Positions 63,188 to 64,000 of a DNA stretch of 64,000 bases are shown here, piece after piece (the first letter of the stretch is position 1; every line of letters starts with the position of its first letter). Under the pieces are notes generated by a model. It made no database searches and was not told the DNA's origin. It worked only from the letters and a program-made list of their open reading frames with translations. The DNA lies in the NCBI GenBank assembly GCA_020848545.1, contig JADLHZ010000104.1, forward strand, positions 1 to 64,000, read 5' to 3'. Both the position numbers and the translations under genes were made by a program. Source of the stretch: Deltaproteobacteria bacterium. Lineage in GTDB: Bacteria; Myxococcota; JADLHZ01.

Positions 63188-63925
63188 GTGCTCGATGTTG
63201 GCTGCGGCGTCGGCGGGCCGATGCGGGCGATCGCTCGTTTCTCCGGCGCCACGATCGTCGGGGTCAACAACAACGACTACCAAATCGAGCGCGGCAGGCG
63301 ACAGAATGACGACGCGAACCTGTCACGCCTGTGCAGCTTTCAAAAAGCCGATTTCATGGCCCTGCCGTTCGCCGACGCGAGCTTCGACGCCGTCTACGCC
63401 ATCGAGGCCACTTGCCACGCGCCCGACAAACGCGCGCTGTTCGCGGAGCTCGCTCGCGTCATGAAGCCCGGCGCTCATTTTGCCGGCTACGAATGGTGCA
63501 TGACGGATACCTATCAGGCGGCCAACCAAGAACACCGCGCGATCAAGAAGGGGATCGAAGAGGGAGACGCGCTGCCGGACATCTGGACGATGCCGCACGT
63601 GCTGCATGCGCTCGAGAGCGCGGGCCTCGAGGTGCTCGAGAGTCGTGACTTGGCGCTCGACGCTGACCCACAAACGCCGTGGTACACCCCCTTGGCGGGC
63701 CGTATCAGCTTCTCTGGCTTCAAGCATACCAAGGTCGGCCGCGTTGCCACGCACGTCCTGGTCAGGGCGCTCGAAAGCATGAGGATCGCGCCGCGGGGAT
63801 CGACCGCAACGTCGACCCTGCTGCGTGCAGCCGGCGCGGCCCTCGAGCGTGGCGGCAAGCTCGGCATCTTCACGCCGATGTTCTTCTTCCACGCGCGCAA
63901 GTCGATGGGAAGAAGCAAATCGTAA
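63188..63925 (+). pseudogene. Sterol C-24 methyltransferase-like protein lacking N-terminal part
   Basis: 245 residues beginning at the SAM-binding loop: KVLDVGCGVGGPMRAIARFS (GTG 63188; an in-frame stop lies just upstream at 63170). IVGVNNNDYQIERGRR, AIEATCHAPDK and the C-terminal PWYTPLAGRISF with APRGSTATSTLLRAAGAALE and GGKLGIFTPMFFF are the Erg6/SMT pattern, including the Sterol_MT_C domain. Normal SMTs have about 100 residues before this loop. The 255 bases upstream (62933-63187), of lower GC, show no frame encoding them, so the gene appears 5'-truncated. It could still be translated from the GTG, but no ribosome-binding site is visible. Confidence 0.75.
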
Positions 63926-64000
63926 TGCGAAAAAGGAAGATCCTGTTCATTAACCCGAGCTGCTCGACGGACTTCCTCAATAGCTCCGTGGTCAACGCAG
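63925..64000 (+). CDS. Start of an unknown gene, cut off by window end
   Basis: The ATG at 63925 overlaps the methyltransferase stop (TAATG), so the two are translationally coupled. The 25 visible residues begin MRKRKILFINPSCSTDF. The KILFINP opening is seen in cobalamin-binding radical SAM proteins and in Asp/Glu/hydantoin racemases; too little is visible to choose. Confidence 0.4.
   Translation, partial: MRKRKILFINPSCSTDFLNSSVVNA

Overview
The window is about 64 kb of GC-rich DNA (roughly two-thirds G+C) from a Gram-negative bacterium, most likely a member of the Myxococcota or a related former deltaproteobacterial lineage. The evidence is the many lipobox and signal-peptide proteins, the C-terminal tails of the type Cys, hydrophobic helix, Arg cluster (MYXO-CTERM-like), ELWxxDGT and RCC1 repeat surface proteins, a PilZ protein, and a sterol methyltransferase-like gene. 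GTG starts are common and there are many 4-base start/stop overlaps.

Region 1 (1-28.7 kb) is the tuf-S10-spc-alpha ribosomal supercluster: end of tuf, rpsJ, rplD, rplW, rplB, rpsS, rplV, then rpsC, rplP, rpmC, rpsQ, rplN, rplX, rplE, rpsN, rpsH, rplF, rplR, rpsE, rpmD, rplO, secY, adk, map, rpmJ, rpsM, rpsK, rpsD, rpoA, rplQ. Two departures from the usual order stand out. The L3 gene (rplC) is absent between rpsJ and rplD. The S10 operon is also cut between rplV and rpsC by a 13.3-kb block (3,007-16,329) of unrelated genes. That block holds three minus-strand genes (two small exported proteins and a membrane protein), a cyclic-nucleotide-binding protein, a tightly overlapping run of five genes, and a DUF1648 membrane protein on the minus strand. 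The run encodes a DUF2309/DabA-like protein with all four expected zinc ligands plus four antiporter-like NuoL/NuoM-type membrane proteins, and looks like an enlarged DAB-type inorganic-carbon uptake complex. infA is also absent from its usual place next to map/rpmJ, where a strong terminator separates the spc part from the alpha part.

Region 2 (29.1-35.1 kb) is a plus-strand set of envelope genes: two LPP20-type lipoproteins, a trypsin-like serine protease, a CsgG/FlgT-like protein, an LpoB-like lipoprotein and a COG3014-like lipoprotein. Together they look like parts of one outer-membrane assembly. Region 3 (35.1-42.2 kb) has an outer-membrane barrel protein, a PilZ protein, a small membrane protein, a GH18 chitinase-like enzyme, a nitrilase-family amidase, a frameshifted dienelactone hydrolase and another exported protein.

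Region 4 (42.2-62.9 kb) is mostly large exported proteins: a 1505-residue Ig-like/propeller lipoprotein, a frameshifted histidine kinase, an ankyrin-like protein, a Gly/Ala-rich lipoprotein, a GH1 enzyme overlapping an HSL-type esterase, a parallel beta-helix lipoprotein, a 14-repeat RCC1 lipoprotein and an ELWxxDGT-repeat protein. Region 5 (62.9-64 kb) has a sterol C-24 methyltransferase-like gene missing its N-terminal third, overlapping the start of a gene cut off by the window end. No rRNA, tRNA, CRISPR array, insertion sequence or integrase was seen.
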